64,000 nt of DNA from Alphaproteobacteria bacterium (GCA_947474565.1 CANJIS010000003.1:1-64000); one strand, 5' to 3'. Positions 36,531 to 46,882 are shown, counted from the stretch's first letter. The notes: generated by a model from the letters alone, not told the origin. Program-made: numbers and translations.

Positions 36531-37787
36531 ATGCGCCGCGTCGTCGTAACGGGTCTGGGTCTGGTCACGCCGCTGGCTTGCGGGGTTGAACCGACCTGGG
36601 CTGCGCTGCTTGCCGGGAAATCCGGCGCCAGCGCCATCACCAAGTTCAAGACCGAAGACCTGGCGACGAAGATCGCCTGCCAGGTGCCGCGGGGTGATGG
36701 CTCGAACGACACCTTCAATCCCGACCAATGGGTTGATGCCAAGGAACAGCGGCGCATGGATGATTACATCATCTATGGGCTGGCTGCCGCCAAACAGGCG
36801 GTGCGCGATTCCGGCTGGATGCCCGGCACCGAAGAAGAACGGTGCCGCACCGGCGTCCTGATCGGTTCGGGTATCGGCGGCCTGACCGGCATTGAGGAAG
36901 CTTCGATCCTGGTGCATGAAAAAGGTCCGCGGCGCCTGTCGCCCTTTTTCATTCCGGGGCGACTGATCAACCTGGTGTCGGGCTATGTCTCCATCGAGCA
37001 TGGCTATAAGGGTCCCAATCACGCCGTGGTCACGGCTTGCGCCACCGGCGCGCACGCCATCGGCGATGCCGCCCGGCTGATCACGTTTGATGATGCCGAT
37101 GTGATGGTGGCGGGCGGCTCGGAATCGGCGGTCTGCCGTCTAGGCATTGCCGGCTTCAATGCCTGCCGCGCTCTTTCCACCGGTTATAACGACAATCCCA
37201 CCAAGGCCTCGCGTCCTTACGACAAGGACCGGGACGGCTTTGTGATGGGCGAGGGCGCCGGCGTTGTTGTGCTGGAAGAACTCGAACACGCCAAGGCGCG
37301 CGGCGCCAAAATTTATGGCGAAGTGACCGGCTATGGCCTTTCCGGCGACGCCTATCACATCACCGCGCCGTCCGAAGATGGCAATGGCGGTTATCGCGCC
37401 ATGCAGATGGCGCTCAAGCGGGCGGGCCTCGCGGCGTCCGACATCGATTACATCAACGCCCACGGTACTTCGACCATGGCCGACGGCCTTGAGCTGGGTG
37501 CGGTGGAACGCCTGCTCGGCAATGCCGCGCCGGGCAAGCCGATGTCTTCGACCAAATCCTCTATCGGCCATCTGCTGGGCGCGGCGGGGGCGGTGGAAGC
37601 CATTTTCTGCCTGCTCGCCATGCGCGACAGCATCGTGCCGCCCACCCTCAATCTGGAAAATCCCGACGTCACCACCGCCATGGACCTGGTGCCGCTCAAG
37701 GCGCGGGCGCAGAAGGTGGATGTCGCCATGTCCAACAGCTTCGGGTTTGGCGGCACCAACGCCTGCCTCGTTCTCTCCAAAGTGTAA
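36531..37787 (+). CDS. fabF: 3-oxoacyl-ACP synthase II
   Basis: FabF condenses malonyl-ACP with acyl-ACP. The 418-residue thiolase-fold enzyme has the active Cys in VTACATGAHAIG, the His motifs NAHGTSTMADG and SSIGHLLGAAGAVE, and the C-terminal SNSFGFGGTNACLV. It starts 8 nt after acpP and its TAA overlaps the mltG ATG by one base. Confidence 0.97.
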   Translation: MRRVVVTGLGLVTPLACGVEPTWAALLAGKSGASAITKFKTEDLATKIACQVPRGDGSNDTFNPDQWVDAKEQRRMDDYIIYGLAAAKQAVRDSGWMPGTEEERCRTGVLIGSGIGGLTGIEEASILVHEKGPRRLSPFFIPGRLINLVSGYVSIEHGYKGPNHAVVTACATGAHAIGDAARLITFDDADVMVAGGSESAVCRLGIAGFNACRALSTGYNDNPTKASRPYDKDRDGFVMGEGAGVVVLEELEHAKARGAKIYGEVTGYGLSGDAYHITAPSEDGNGGYRAMQMALKRAGLAASDIDYINAHGTSTMADGLELGAVERLLGNAAPGKPMSSTKSSIGHLLGAAGAVEAIFCLLAMRDSIVPPTLNLENPDVTTAMDLVPLKARAQKVDVAMSNSFGFGGTNACLVLSKV

Positions 37788-38809
37788 TGCGCAAGGTTCT
37801 GATTATTCTGGCCGTGCTGGGGTTGATTGCCGCCGGTGGGGTAGAATGGATTTTCGCCGCCTGGACGCAACCCGGCCCCAACGCAAACCAGGGCGTGGTG
37901 CTGATCGAACCGGGTACGCGTGTCCGTGTCATTTCCCAGGAACTTCAGTCCGCGGGCCTATTGAAGTCCGCCTGGGTATTTGAAGCTGCTTTGCGTCTGC
38001 ACCGGATGGCCGACAAGTTGAAGGCCAGCGAATATGCCGTGCCGGCGAAATCCTCCATGGCTGATATCGCGGGCATCCTGGCATCGGGAAAATCCATCCA
38101 GCACAAGGTCACCGCCGCCGAGGGCCTTACCTCCAACATGATCTACAAGCTGGTGGTGGCAGACCCCGTTCTGACGGGCGAGGCTGGCCCCGAACCGGCG
38201 GAAGGCACGTTGTTGCCGGAAACCTATCTCTTCACCCGCGGCACGACCCGCGCCGAACTGCTGGAACGGATGAAGAAGGCGCAAACCGAATTTCTTCAGG
38301 CGCAATGGCAAAGCCGCGTTGCGGGGCTGCCCTTTACGACCCCGGCGCAGGCGGTGGTGATGGCCTCGATCGTGGAAAAGGAAACATCCCTGCCGGAGGA
38401 GCGCCGCCACATCGCAGCGGTCTTCATCAACCGGCTGAAGACGGGCATGCGCCTGCAATCGGACCCCACCATCATTTACGGCATCACCAAAGGCTATCCG
38501 CTGGGCCGTGAGATCCGCGCCAGCGAGATCACAGCCGTCACGCCCTACAACACCTATGCCATTGATGGGTTGCCCTCGGCGCCGATCGCCAATCCCGGCA
38601 AGGATTCGCTGGCCGCCGTCCTGGCGCCCGAACAAAGCGATGATCTGTATTTCGTCGCCACGGGCCAGGGCGGCCATGCCTTCGCCGCCACCATCGCCGA
38701 ACACAACAAGAATGTCGTGGCGTATCGCGTTTATCTGCGGCTCAAGGCGCGCGGTGAGCCGGTGATCGCCGCACCGCCAAAACCGCCCGCCCGCCATCGC
38801 CAGATGTGA
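37787..38809 (+). CDS. mltG: Endolytic murein transglycosylase MltG (YceG)
   Basis: MltG cleaves nascent glycan strands and sets glycan chain length. The 340-residue protein has an N-terminal signal anchor (VLIILAVLGLIAAGGVEWIF), a LysM-like region, and the YceG catalytic domain with the active glutamate in ASIVEKET near residue 202. RLQSDPTIIYG and YNTYAIDGLPSAPIANPG follow. Coupling to fabF/yicC is standard in alphaproteobacteria. Confidence 0.95.
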   Translation: MRKVLIILAVLGLIAAGGVEWIFAAWTQPGPNANQGVVLIEPGTRVRVISQELQSAGLLKSAWVFEAALRLHRMADKLKASEYAVPAKSSMADIAGILASGKSIQHKVTAAEGLTSNMIYKLVVADPVLTGEAGPEPAEGTLLPETYLFTRGTTRAELLERMKKAQTEFLQAQWQSRVAGLPFTTPAQAVVMASIVEKETSLPEERRHIAAVFINRLKTGMRLQSDPTIIYGITKGYPLGREIRASEITAVTPYNTYAIDGLPSAPIANPGKDSLAAVLAPEQSDDLYFVATGQGGHAFAATIAEHNKNVVAYRVYLRLKARGEPVIAAPPKPPARHRQM

Positions 38810-38831
38810 TGCTGACTGTTAGGCTGGCCCG

Positions 38832-39725
38832 ATGAAGAACAATTCCTTTTTCAGCATGACCGGCTTTGCGGAAAGCCAAGGCAGCCATGAAGGCCTGCGC
38901 TGGCGCTGGGAAGCCAAAAGCGTCAATGGCCGCGGGTTGGATATAAGGCTGCGGACTCCGCCGGGATTCGAATCGCTGGAGCAGCCGGCGCGCGTGCTGA
39001 TAACAGAACGTTTTCGCCGGGGCAGCCTGCAAACCTCGCTCACTGTCGAGCAGCAGGACAATGCGCGCGGCCTGCGTGTCGATCCGGCGGCATTGGCGAG
39101 CGCCGTGAAAATAGCGCGCGAGATTGCGGCCGAAACCGGCCTGGAACCCGCCCGGATTGACGGCCTTTTGGCGCTCAAGGGCGTCATCGTTCAGGAAGAG
39201 CAGGCCTTGGCTGATCCCTTGCAGCGCGCCGATCGCGACGCCGCCATTCTCAAAAGCCTGGCCGACGCCCTGGATGCATTGTGCAAGGCGCGGGCAAACG
39301 AAGGCGCCAAGCTGCAGGCGCTCCTCACCGCTCAGATTAATGACGTTGAACGGTTGACCAATGAAGCTGCCAACACGGCCGCCGCGCAGCCTGCTGCCTT
39401 GCGCAAAAAGCTACAGGACCAGATTTCCGACATGCTGGCGGGAACGCTCCCGGAAGAGCGGCTGGCCCAGGAAGCGGCCCTGCTGGCCTCGCGCGCCGAT
39501 ATCCGCGAAGAGCTCGATCGGATGCACGCGCATGTCCAGGATGCCCGCGCGCTCCTCGCCGGCGGCGAAAATGTTGGCCGCAAGCTCGATTTCCTGGCCC
39601 AGGAATTCAATCGTGAGGCCAATACCCTCTGTTCCAAATCCGCCGACATCGCGCTTACCCGCACCGGGCTGGCGCTGAAAGCGGTGATCGACCAGTTCCG
39701 CGAGCAGGCTCAGAATGTCGAATAA
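38832..39725 (+). CDS. yicC: YicC-family endoribonuclease
   Basis: This 297-residue protein has the YicC N-terminal domain (SMTGFAESQG, WEAKSVNGRGLDIRLR) and the DUF1732 C-terminal domain (ADIREELDRMHAHVQ, GRKLDFLAQEFNREANTLCSKS). E. coli YicC is an endoribonuclease affecting small RNAs; that role is known for the family and inferred here. Its end overlaps the gmk start by 11 nt. Confidence 0.93.
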   Translation: MKNNSFFSMTGFAESQGSHEGLRWRWEAKSVNGRGLDIRLRTPPGFESLEQPARVLITERFRRGSLQTSLTVEQQDNARGLRVDPAALASAVKIAREIAAETGLEPARIDGLLALKGVIVQEEQALADPLQRADRDAAILKSLADALDALCKARANEGAKLQALLTAQINDVERLTNEAANTAAAQPAALRKKLQDQISDMLAGTLPEERLAQEAALLASRADIREELDRMHAHVQDARALLAGGENVGRKLDFLAQEFNREANTLCSKSADIALTRTGLALKAVIDQFREQAQNVE

Positions 39726-40359
39726 TTCGCTTCCGGAATTGGGGACACGCCGCGGCCTGATGCTGGTGCTCTCTTCACCGTCGGGCGCCGGCAAAACCAC
39801 GCTGTCGCGCATGTTGCTGGCCGCCGACCCGGCCATCGCCATGAGCGTTTCGGCAACCACCCGCGCACCGCGCAAGGGCGAAGTGGAAGGCCAGGATTAT
39901 TTCTTCGTCTCCGCCAACCAGTTTCATGACATGGCCAAGCACGGCGCTTTCCTGGAACACGCCACCGTGTTCGACAATCATTACGGCACCCCGAAGGAGC
40001 CAGTGATGATGGCGCTGGCCAAGGGCCACGACGTGCTGTTCGATATTGACTGGCAGGGCACCCAGCAGCTCCGCCAGCAAGCGGGCGACGATCTGGTCAG
40101 CATCTTCGTGCTGCCGCCCAGCCATGACGAACTGGAGCGCCGCCTGCGCGCCCGCGCCCAGGATGCCGACGATGTGGTGGCCGCCCGTATGGCCCGCGCC
40201 GGCAATGAAATCAGCCATTGGGCGGAATATGATTATGTCGTGGTCAACGACACGCTTGAACACGCCCTGGAAAAAGTCCGCACCATTCTGGCTGCTGAGC
40301 GCATGAAGCGCGGGCGCCAGACCGGCATTCCGGCCTTTGTTTCCAAACTGATCGGCTGA
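39715..40359 (+). CDS. gmk: Guanylate kinase
   Basis: Gmk phosphorylates GMP to GDP with ATP. The 214-residue protein has the P-loop SSPSGAGKTT near residue 20, the GMP-binding SVSATTRAPRKGEVEGQDYFF and the LID-region DDVVAARMARA. It links directly to the guaA/guaB products made in the same window. ATG 39715 lies within the yicC 3' end. Confidence 0.96.
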   Translation: MSNNSLPELGTRRGLMLVLSSPSGAGKTTLSRMLLAADPAIAMSVSATTRAPRKGEVEGQDYFFVSANQFHDMAKHGAFLEHATVFDNHYGTPKEPVMMALAKGHDVLFDIDWQGTQQLRQQAGDDLVSIFVLPPSHDELERRLRARAQDADDVVAARMARAGNEISHWAEYDYVVVNDTLEHALEKVRTILAAERMKRGRQTGIPAFVSKLIG

Positions 40360-40403
40360 TCCGAATCTGTGCTAAGCTCTCACCATATTGTGTGGGGGAT
40401 TTC

Positions 40404-41177
40404 ATGACCGACAATTCGCGCCGCGCTGTGATCAGCGCCATGCTGGCACTTCTGCCCGGCGAAGCTTTTGCCCAGTTCACCCTGCCCAAAGGGGCCTCCG
40501 GCATTCTGAATGGAATGATAGCCAAGCCCGGCGCCGCCACGTCCGGCACGGGCGCTGCCGGCGCGTCGCTCAGCCAGAACGAAATCGGGCTCGGCCTGAA
40601 GGATGCGCTCAAGGTCGGCGTCCGCAAGGTGATCGGTCAGGTCGGCAAGCCGGACGGGTTTTTCGGCGATCCTTCCATCCGCATTCCCTTGCCGGCTTCT
40701 CTGGACAAGGTTGCCGGCCCGCTTCGGGCCGTCGGCGGCGGCGCTTTGCTGGATGATTTGACGCTCCGGATGAATCGCGGCGCCGAGCAGGCCGCGCCCA
40801 AGGCTTTGGATATTTTCACCGACGCGGCCACGAACATGTCGTTCGATGACGCCCGTGGCATCCTCGCCGGACCCCAGGATTCGGCCACGCAATATTTCCG
40901 CCGCACCACGTCAACCTCTCTCACCAGCGCCTTCACGCCTATTGTGAATACGTCGCTGGCAGGATCGGGGGCGCTTCGGGCGATGAAATCTGTCCAGGAT
41001 CGAGTGACGGGCAGCATGCCAATGCTCGCGCCCATGATCGGTGGCTTCGACATTACTGGCTTTACTGTGGGCAAGGCGCTGGATGGGCTGTTCCACTATC
41101 TGGCGGTGGAAGAAGCCGCCATTCGGACCAACCCCGTCGCCCGCACGACTGACCTGTTGAAAAAAGTTTTCCGTTAA
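40404..41177 (+). CDS. DUF4197 family secreted protein
   Basis: This 257-residue protein has a short N-terminal signal-like sequence (RRAVISAMLALLPGEAFA). The mature domain has DUF4197 hallmarks: GLKDALKVGVRKVIGQVGKPDGFFGDPSIRIPLP and the C-terminal KALDGLFHYLAVEEAAIRTNPVARTTDLLKKVF. Function is unknown. ATG 40404 follows a clear ribosome binding site (GGGGGA), deciding it over the GTG at 40392. Confidence 0.85.
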   Translation: MTDNSRRAVISAMLALLPGEAFAQFTLPKGASGILNGMIAKPGAATSGTGAAGASLSQNEIGLGLKDALKVGVRKVIGQVGKPDGFFGDPSIRIPLPASLDKVAGPLRAVGGGALLDDLTLRMNRGAEQAAPKALDIFTDAATNMSFDDARGILAGPQDSATQYFRRTTSTSLTSAFTPIVNTSLAGSGALRAMKSVQDRVTGSMPMLAPMIGGFDITGFTVGKALDGLFHYLAVEEAAIRTNPVARTTDLLKKVFR

Positions 41178-41189
41178 ACGTTGAATGTC

Positions 41190-41224
41190 ATCCCCGGTGA
41201 GCGCGAAGCGCGAGGGAAGGGGAT
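41190..41224. repeat. Nested intergenic hairpin (ATCCCC...GGGGAT), repeat copy E
   Basis: Between the convergent DUF4197 gene and rsmA, ATCCCC at 41190 pairs with GGGGAT at 41219 around an inner CGCG-AAG-CGCG hairpin. The inner GAGCGCGAAGCGCGA string is also present in the repeat at 56430-56489. It may serve as a bidirectional terminator or be a dispersed repeat copy. Confidence 0.5.
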
Positions 41225-41231
41225 CCAGGTA

Positions 41232-42053
41232 TCAGACCAGCGCTCGAGCCAACGCCGCAAATTCTGCGACCGACAATTCTTCGGGCCGGCGCGTAGCCTC
41301 AATTCCCGCTTTTTCCAGCAGCGCCTCACCGCCCAAAGGTTTCAAACTCTGCCGCAACATCTTGCGTCGCTGTCCGAACGCGGTCTCGGTGATCTTTTCC
41401 AGCTTTTTCAGCTCCGCCTCGGCAACCGGCTTGGGCAGCGGCTCCAACCGTACGATGGATGATGTGATCGATGGCGGCGGCACAAAGGCGCGGGCCGACA
41501 CATCGAACATGATTTTGGCTTTGGTCCTCCACCCCGCCAGCACCGACAGCCTGCCATAATGTTCACTGCCCGGTTTGGCGATGATGCGCTCCGCCACTTC
41601 GCGCTGGAACATCAGTGTCAGAGAAGCCCAAAAGGGCGGCCAGCTTTCGCTGCTCAGCCATTTGATCAGAAGCGCAGTCCCGACATTGTAGGGAAGATTC
41701 GCGGCGATATGGGCGCCGGGTGGCAGCAGTTTTTCCTCGTCCAGTTTCATCGCGTCCGCAGAGATTATTTCCAGCCGGCCAGGATACGCGGCGGCGATGT
41801 CTGCCAGCGCCGGCAGGCAGCGATCATCGCGCTCGACTGCAATCACCTTTGCTGCGCCTTCTGCCAGAAGTGCGCGCGTCAATCCCCCTGGGCCCGGCCC
41901 CACTTCATAGATCACCGCGCCGTCCGCACCGGCCGCCCGCGCAATCTTGCGGGTCAGATTGAGATCGAGAAGAAAATTCTGGCCCAGCGATTTCTTGGCG
42001 CGCAAATCATGCGCGGCAATAACGTCACGCAGCGGCGGCAAGGGATCGTTCAA
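41232..42053 (-). CDS. rsmA: 16S rRNA dimethyladenosine transferase RsmA (KsgA)
   Basis: RsmA dimethylates A1518 and A1519 of 16S rRNA late in 30S assembly. The 273-residue enzyme has [14 protein letters not shown] at the start, the SAM motif [24 protein letters not shown] and the catalytic [11 protein letters not shown]. The start is TTG 42053, giving a TTGA overlap with the pdxA stop. It is the last gene of the lptF-to-rsmA run. Confidence 0.95.
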   Translation of the reverse strand: MNDPLPPLRDVIAAHDLRAKKSLGQNFLLDLNLTRKIARAAGADGAVIYEVGPGPGGLTRALLAEGAAKVIAVERDDRCLPALADIAAAYPGRLEIISADAMKLDEEKLLPPGAHIAANLPYNVGTALLIKWLSSESWPPFWASLTLMFQREVAERIIAKPGSEHYGRLSVLAGWRTKAKIMFDVSARAFVPPPSITSSIVRLEPLPKPVAEAELKKLEKITETAFGQRRKMLRQSLKPLGGEALLEKAGIEATRRPEELSVAEFAALARALV

Positions 42054-42979
42054 GATGCAGCCCGGCGATCGGCCATGTCCGCGGCCATTTTGATCGCCGC
42101 CACCATGCTGCGGTGATCGGCCTTGGCCTGACCGGCAATGTCAAAGGCGGTGCCGTGATCGGGTGAGGTGCGCACAATGGGAAGACCCAGGGTGACATTG
42201 ACGCCGTCCCAGAAGCTCAGCGTCTTGATCGGGATCAGGCCCTGGTCGTGATACATGGTCAGCACCGCGTCATACTGCTTGCGGGCTTCGTCATGGAACA
42301 GGGTGTCGGCGGAAAGCGGCCCGATCACCGAAAAGCCTTTTGCCTTCAGGGCTGCGACGGCCGGGGCGATGATGGCTTCTTCCTCGCCGCCCAGAACGCC
42401 GTCTTCTCCGGCATGCGGGTTAAGACCCGCCACCGCCAGGCGCGGTTTGGCGATGCCGAAGTCTCGCGTCAAAGAGGCCAGCATAATCTCCGCCGTTTCT
42501 TCGATCCCGGCACTGGTGATCAGGCTTGGCACCCGCGCCAGCGGCACATGGATCACCAGCGGCACCACGCGCAGCTTGTCGCTGGCCAGCATCATCACGG
42601 CGCGCTTTACGCCTGTGAGCGAGGCCAGAAATTCGGTGTGGCCGGGAAAGCCGAACCCGGCGCCCGCCAGCACCGCCTTGTGGATCGGTGCGGTGACCAA
42701 AGCAGCGGCTTCACCCGCCAGGCAGGCCGCAACCGCGATCTCAATCGCTTCGGTGACCGCTGCTGCATTGGCCGAGCTGGGCTTGCCGGGCGCGGTCTGG
42801 ACGCGCGCTTTGGTGGGAATCGTGGCTGCCTTTTCGGCGGCAAAAATACCAACGTCCCCGACCAGCTTCAAAGGGTGGTTGCCGATCTTGCCACCCAGCG
42901 CCTTGAACGCGCCCAGCGCCACTTCCGGCCCAATCCCGGCCGGCTCGCCCATGGTGATCAGGATTGGAGCTTTATTCAT
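42050..42979 (-). CDS. pdxA: 4-hydroxythreonine-4-phosphate dehydrogenase
   Basis: PdxA oxidises 4-phosphohydroxy-L-threonine in pyridoxal phosphate synthesis. The 309-residue protein has [14 protein letters not shown] at the start, [23 protein letters not shown] and the metal-binding [15 protein letters not shown] 42979 matches the family start; the upstream 11 codons in the ORF track are dropped. It is sandwiched between surA and rsmA, as in E. coli and many alphaproteobacteria. Confidence 0.95.
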   Translation of the reverse strand: MNKAPILITMGEPAGIGPEVALGAFKALGGKIGNHPLKLVGDVGIFAAEKAATIPTKARVQTAPGKPSSANAAAVTEAIEIAVAACLAGEAAALVTAPIHKAVLAGAGFGFPGHTEFLASLTGVKRAVMMLASDKLRVVPLVIHVPLARVPSLITSAGIEETAEIMLASLTRDFGIAKPRLAVAGLNPHAGEDGVLGGEEEAIIAPAVAALKAKGFSVIGPLSADTLFHDEARKQYDAVLTMYHDQGLIPIKTLSFWDGVNVTLGLPIVRTSPDHGTAFDIAGQAKADHRSMVAAIKMAADMADRRAAS

Positions 42980-43032
42980 GGTCGCGCCGCCGGAAGAAAA
43001 ACCGCTGCACACTTTTTCTGGCGGGCGCTCGG

Positions 43033-44541
43033 CTACCGGACTTCAACATCGGCACCGCGCTTCAGGTCGCGCATAAGGCGCTGCGCCAGGGCCGAAATCT
43101 GCTGGTCGAACAAGGAATTCTGAATCTGTTCGCGCGTCGGCGGAACATAGACCGTCTGGATTTCAACACGCTTGTCGCAGCGCGCGATGATTTCCACCCC
43201 GGCTTCCGACACGATGGGGGCCGTGGCTTCGCCAGATAGGGTTTGTTCCAGCGCCTTCTGAATCTCAGGGCTCAGGTCGCTGGGCTTCATGTTGCCCAGA
43301 TCCATATACACCGAGCCCGTCATCTTTTCGGACAGCGCCTTGAACTGCTCGCAATTCTGGAAATTGTTGCGGATCTGATTGCCGGCATTCAGGCCCTGGC
43401 TGACCAGATCCTGGTTGGGATTCTCGCCGAGCGGCAACAGCAGGCGCGCCAGCGGTATGGAGCCATCGGGATTGGTCGGCGCCGTGGTGGGCGCCGAGAT
43501 CTTGGTGCCCTGCGGCTCCATTCTCTGGCTCAGCTGCAGAATGTAATAACCGCCCGCAGCGCGAACCGGCGGTGAAAGATCGCCCGGCTTCATTTTGACC
43601 AGCGCGGCATTGAGTTCGGTGGAAAGCTGGCCTTCATGCACCCAGCCGATCGAACCGCCCTGGGCGGCGGCGGGATTTTGGCTGTACTGGTGGGCGAGGG
43701 CGCTGAATTGGGCGCCCGCCTTCAACTGATCCACCATGCCCTGCGCGTCCTGCAGCACTTTGGCGTCCTGGTTGGGATTGGTCACCGGCAGGAAAATCTC
43801 ATTGACCAGGAAGTGCGGCTTGCTGGCGCCTTCGGCGAAGCGCCGCATTTCGGCATCCACCTGGGCCGGGCTGATATTCACCAGGTCGGCATACTGATCC
43901 TGCACGGTCTTCTGCCAGGCAATCTGGGCGGTGATCTGCGAGCGCAAAGCCTGCTCGCTGGCGCCGGCGGTAATCAGGATGTTGCGCAGCTGCTGGATGG
44001 TCAGATGGTTCTGCTCCAGCATGCCGTTGACGGCCTTGTCCACTTCCACCGGGCTGACGGTGACGTGCTTCTTCACCGCTTCCTGAAGCTGAATTTTTTC
44101 GTCCTCAAGCCTGTCCAGAGTCTGGTTGCGGATACGCTTCATGTCTTCCGCGGTGGGGTGCAGGCCTGACGTGGCGACGAACAGCTGGATGCGCTGGCGC
44201 AACTCGTAATCGGAAATGGATTCGTCATTCACCGTGGCGGCGATGCCGTCGGTATCTTCGGGCCGCGCCGCGGTCGAGGCATCGATGGTTTTGTCGGGCG
44301 CCAGCGCGGCCACTTCCGTGGCGGGAGCGACGGCAGCGGTCGGTCCAGATACGGGTGGGGCGGGCGCGGCCGCGGCAGAAGGTGCCGCCGCCTCTTTGGC
44401 CGAGGGCGCGGCGGTGACGGCGGCCGAACCGGCTGTGGGCGGGTCATCCTGCGCCCATGCGCCGCCGAACAAGCTGGCCGGGGCAAGCAGGCCAGTCGAG
44501 GCAAGCAACAAAGTGGTGGCGAGGCGCAGCTTCAATTTCAA
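43033..44541 (-). CDS. surA: Periplasmic chaperone/PPIase SurA
   Basis: SurA escorts outer-membrane proteins through the periplasm. The 502-residue product has a signal peptide (LLLASTGLLAPASLFGGAWA) and an unusually long Ala/Pro/Thr-rich linker to about residue 95. The SurA N-domain (IAATVNDESISDYELRQRI) and parvulin-type PPIase domains (FLVNEIFLPV, AAAQGGSIGWVHEGQL) follow. The start is TTG 44541. It lies between lptD and pdxA in the classical order. Confidence 0.92.
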   Translation of the reverse strand: MKLKLRLATTLLLASTGLLAPASLFGGAWAQDDPPTAGSAAVTAAPSAKEAAAPSAAAAPAPPVSGPTAAVAPATEVAALAPDKTIDASTAARPEDTDGIAATVNDESISDYELRQRIQLFVATSGLHPTAEDMKRIRNQTLDRLEDEKIQLQEAVKKHVTVSPVEVDKAVNGMLEQNHLTIQQLRNILITAGASEQALRSQITAQIAWQKTVQDQYADLVNISPAQVDAEMRRFAEGASKPHFLVNEIFLPVTNPNQDAKVLQDAQGMVDQLKAGAQFSALAHQYSQNPAAAQGGSIGWVHEGQLSTELNAALVKMKPGDLSPPVRAAGGYYILQLSQRMEPQGTKISAPTTAPTNPDGSIPLARLLLPLGENPNQDLVSQGLNAGNQIRNNFQNCEQFKALSEKMTGSVYMDLGNMKPSDLSPEIQKALEQTLSGEATAPIVSEAGVEIIARCDKRVEIQTVYVPPTREQIQNSLFDQQISALAQRLMRDLKRGADVEVR

Positions 44542-44656
44542 TTCCGATAATGGCGGAAGGCGCTCATCGCGAACCGTTCCTAACCCGCTGCAAGAATAAG
44601 GATTTTCTCGTTCCGATCAAGCTTCCGATCTTCCCGGCCCGGAACCTTGGCCAACC

Positions 44657-46882
44657 CTAGGGATGGGCAGTGGAATTGAACACATCCCGGGGGAACAAGC
44701 TGAACGGCTGTACCGGCTGGTCCCCGGTTTTCAGGGTAAAGCGCAGCACGATGGAGGTGGAGGGCGGCACGCCCAGGATGGTGTCGAAGGTGTATTTGCG
44801 GCGATAGGCGACCGCAATCGCCAGGCATTCATCCTCGTAACCCAGGCCATATTCGGTATCGAGCATCTGGCTCAACGCCAGATCGCGCTGGATGGCAACA
44901 AAGGCCTGCCAGTTCCGGTAGATGTTGATATCGGCCTGGGCGCTGACCTGTTCCCGGCTGGGAAGAACCAGGGCGGCGTTGGTGGGCAGCTGCAGGTAGG
45001 CAACCTGCATAGAGGAACGCCCATAGGAGCCGGTAATGTAAATTTCGTGCCGCCGCACCGTGCCGCTGCGCTGATCGAAGTCCATCCGGTCGGTGAAATT
45101 CAAATGCGGGAATTTCACCGTCACCCGTCCTACGATATCCGAAACGGTTCCATTCTGACCGATGACGCTGGCCAGAATCGGATCGGGCTTGAGGCGATAA
45201 GTCTGGCCAAGCAGGCCTTCAATTTCACCCCCGCGGAAAATCGAGTCGGCTTTCAATCCGACATTGGCGCGGGGCCCGCTTTCGATCAGGTCGTAACCGG
45301 GCAGCTGGTTGAAACTGAAGATATTGTTGTCGTTGAACTCCAGGCTGGTGGCGTCTTCGATCGGCAATCCAATCGGGTTGCCGCCGTAAGGCTGGGCAAT
45401 GATCTGCGCCAGGGGCGTGACAATCACCGAGCGTCCATTGGTGCCTTCGCTGATGAAAGGCCAGCGCCAATCCAAAGCGAGATAGGGAATGCCGCGCTGG
45501 AAGTCCTTCGCCACGGTGGCAACGGTGGGGAAGTTCACGCTGTCATTGTTCGTCACATGATAGAAATCGCCACGCGCATCCGCCACCAGGGTCCAAAGCT
45601 GGCCCCCGGCGAAAACGAAAGGCCGCCGCCAATTGAACTCGCCGGTGACGCGGCCGCTGTCGGGTCCCCGGCTGCGGCCCAGCGCTGCGCTGTTCAGATC
45701 GAAGCGGAACTGGCCGCCCAAGAGACTGGTGGAGGGTATGAAGCTGAATTCCAGACGCGGCAGCACGTAAGGAATGGACTGCTGACTGTCGGTGGAACGC
45801 AGGCCCTGGAAATAATAACCGGTGATGGCCAGGCGCGAGCGGCCGAAATTGTCCTCTACGAACAGGTCGTTTACCAGCCGGTCGAGATAGGAAATGTCGT
45901 AGAACCGCATGTAAGCGCGGTTGTTGGTAAGCTGGGCGTCGTAGCCGGTGCGCCATGTATCGCTAATCGCGATGCGGCCGGAGCCGAACAGATGGTCATA
46001 TGTCTGCGCCTGGCCGACCGGCGAGACCAGTCCGCCATCGGGATTGTAGGCGATCGAGCCTTGCAGCCATAAGCCGCTATTGTTCCAGCGCTGGCGATAC
46101 TCACCTTCAATCAGCGAGCCGCCTTTGGTGGAAACTTGCGGCTGCAGTGTGATGTCCCTGTTGGGCCCAAGCGAAATATAGAACGGCACGCGGGCGAAAT
46201 AGCCCATGGTCGAAGAATTGCCGACATCAGGAGCCAGCACGCCGCTGGCATAACGCACGCTGGGGTCCGGCTCGTTCAGGATCGGCGTGTAGAGGACGGG
46301 CACGCCCAGAACATCCAGAGTCGCGTTCTTGAATTGAATGCGGTGCCGCTGCTGATCATAGATCACTTGCTCGGATTTCACCTGCCAGAGCGGCGTGCGC
46401 TTGCCCGGCTGGCTGCAGATCTTGCAGGGGCTGTAGACGGTTTTGTTGGCGATCAAGAAGCGGTTCTGCACGCGCTTGGCGCTGGCCGCCGCCAGCCGTC
46501 CCGTCTTGCCGATCAGGGCGCCGAAACCGTTCAACGCGCCGTCGCGCATGTGATCGGTGAGCACCACCTGGTTGGCGAAAGCGACATTGCCCCGTTCATC
46601 GGTAACGCTGACATGGCCGCTGGCAGTGACTTTATCGCTCTTCTGATCATAGGCGACAGTATCGGCGATCAGAACGCGGCCCTGGTCTGTGATCTCGACA
46701 TGCCCCACGGCGCGCACCGTCTCGCTGTCGCCGTCATAGATGATCTGGTCCGCCTGCAGCAGAATCTGGTCACCAGGCCTTGCGGTCTGTTGCGCTGCGG
46801 GTGTTTGGGCCTGCGAAGGCTGAAGTGGATTAAAGAAGGCCGCCGTTGCAAGCGCAGCGAGCAGCCAGGGACGGCGGCTCAT
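44657..46882 (-). CDS. lptD: LPS assembly outer-membrane protein LptD
   Basis: LptD inserts lipopolysaccharide into the outer leaflet of the outer membrane. The 741-residue product has a signal peptide and an N-terminal OstA/beta-jellyroll domain (ILLQADQIIYDGDSETVRAVGHVEI). A CKIC cysteine pair near residue 155 could form a disulfide, and a beta-barrel domain extends to the C-terminus. ATG 46882 begins the signal (MSRRPWLLAALAT); the longer ORF upstream is lptG coding sequence in another frame. Its ATG overlaps the lptG stop. Confidence 0.94.
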   Translation of the reverse strand: MSRRPWLLAALATAAFFNPLQPSQAQTPAAQQTARPGDQILLQADQIIYDGDSETVRAVGHVEITDQGRVLIADTVAYDQKSDKVTASGHVSVTDERGNVAFANQVVLTDHMRDGALNGFGALIGKTGRLAAASAKRVQNRFLIANKTVYSPCKICSQPGKRTPLWQVKSEQVIYDQQRHRIQFKNATLDVLGVPVLYTPILNEPDPSVRYASGVLAPDVGNSSTMGYFARVPFYISLGPNRDITLQPQVSTKGGSLIEGEYRQRWNNSGLWLQGSIAYNPDGGLVSPVGQAQTYDHLFGSGRIAISDTWRTGYDAQLTNNRAYMRFYDISYLDRLVNDLFVEDNFGRSRLAITGYYFQGLRSTDSQQSIPYVLPRLEFSFIPSTSLLGGQFRFDLNSAALGRSRGPDSGRVTGEFNWRRPFVFAGGQLWTLVADARGDFYHVTNNDSVNFPTVATVAKDFQRGIPYLALDWRWPFISEGTNGRSVIVTPLAQIIAQPYGGNPIGLPIEDATSLEFNDNNIFSFNQLPGYDLIESGPRANVGLKADSIFRGGEIEGLLGQTYRLKPDPILASVIGQNGTVSDIVGRVTVKFPHLNFTDRMDFDQRSGTVRRHEIYITGSYGRSSMQVAYLQLPTNAALVLPSREQVSAQADINIYRNWQAFVAIQRDLALSQMLDTEYGLGYEDECLAIAVAYRRKYTFDTILGVPPSTSIVLRFTLKTGDQPVQPFSLFPRDVFNSTAHP

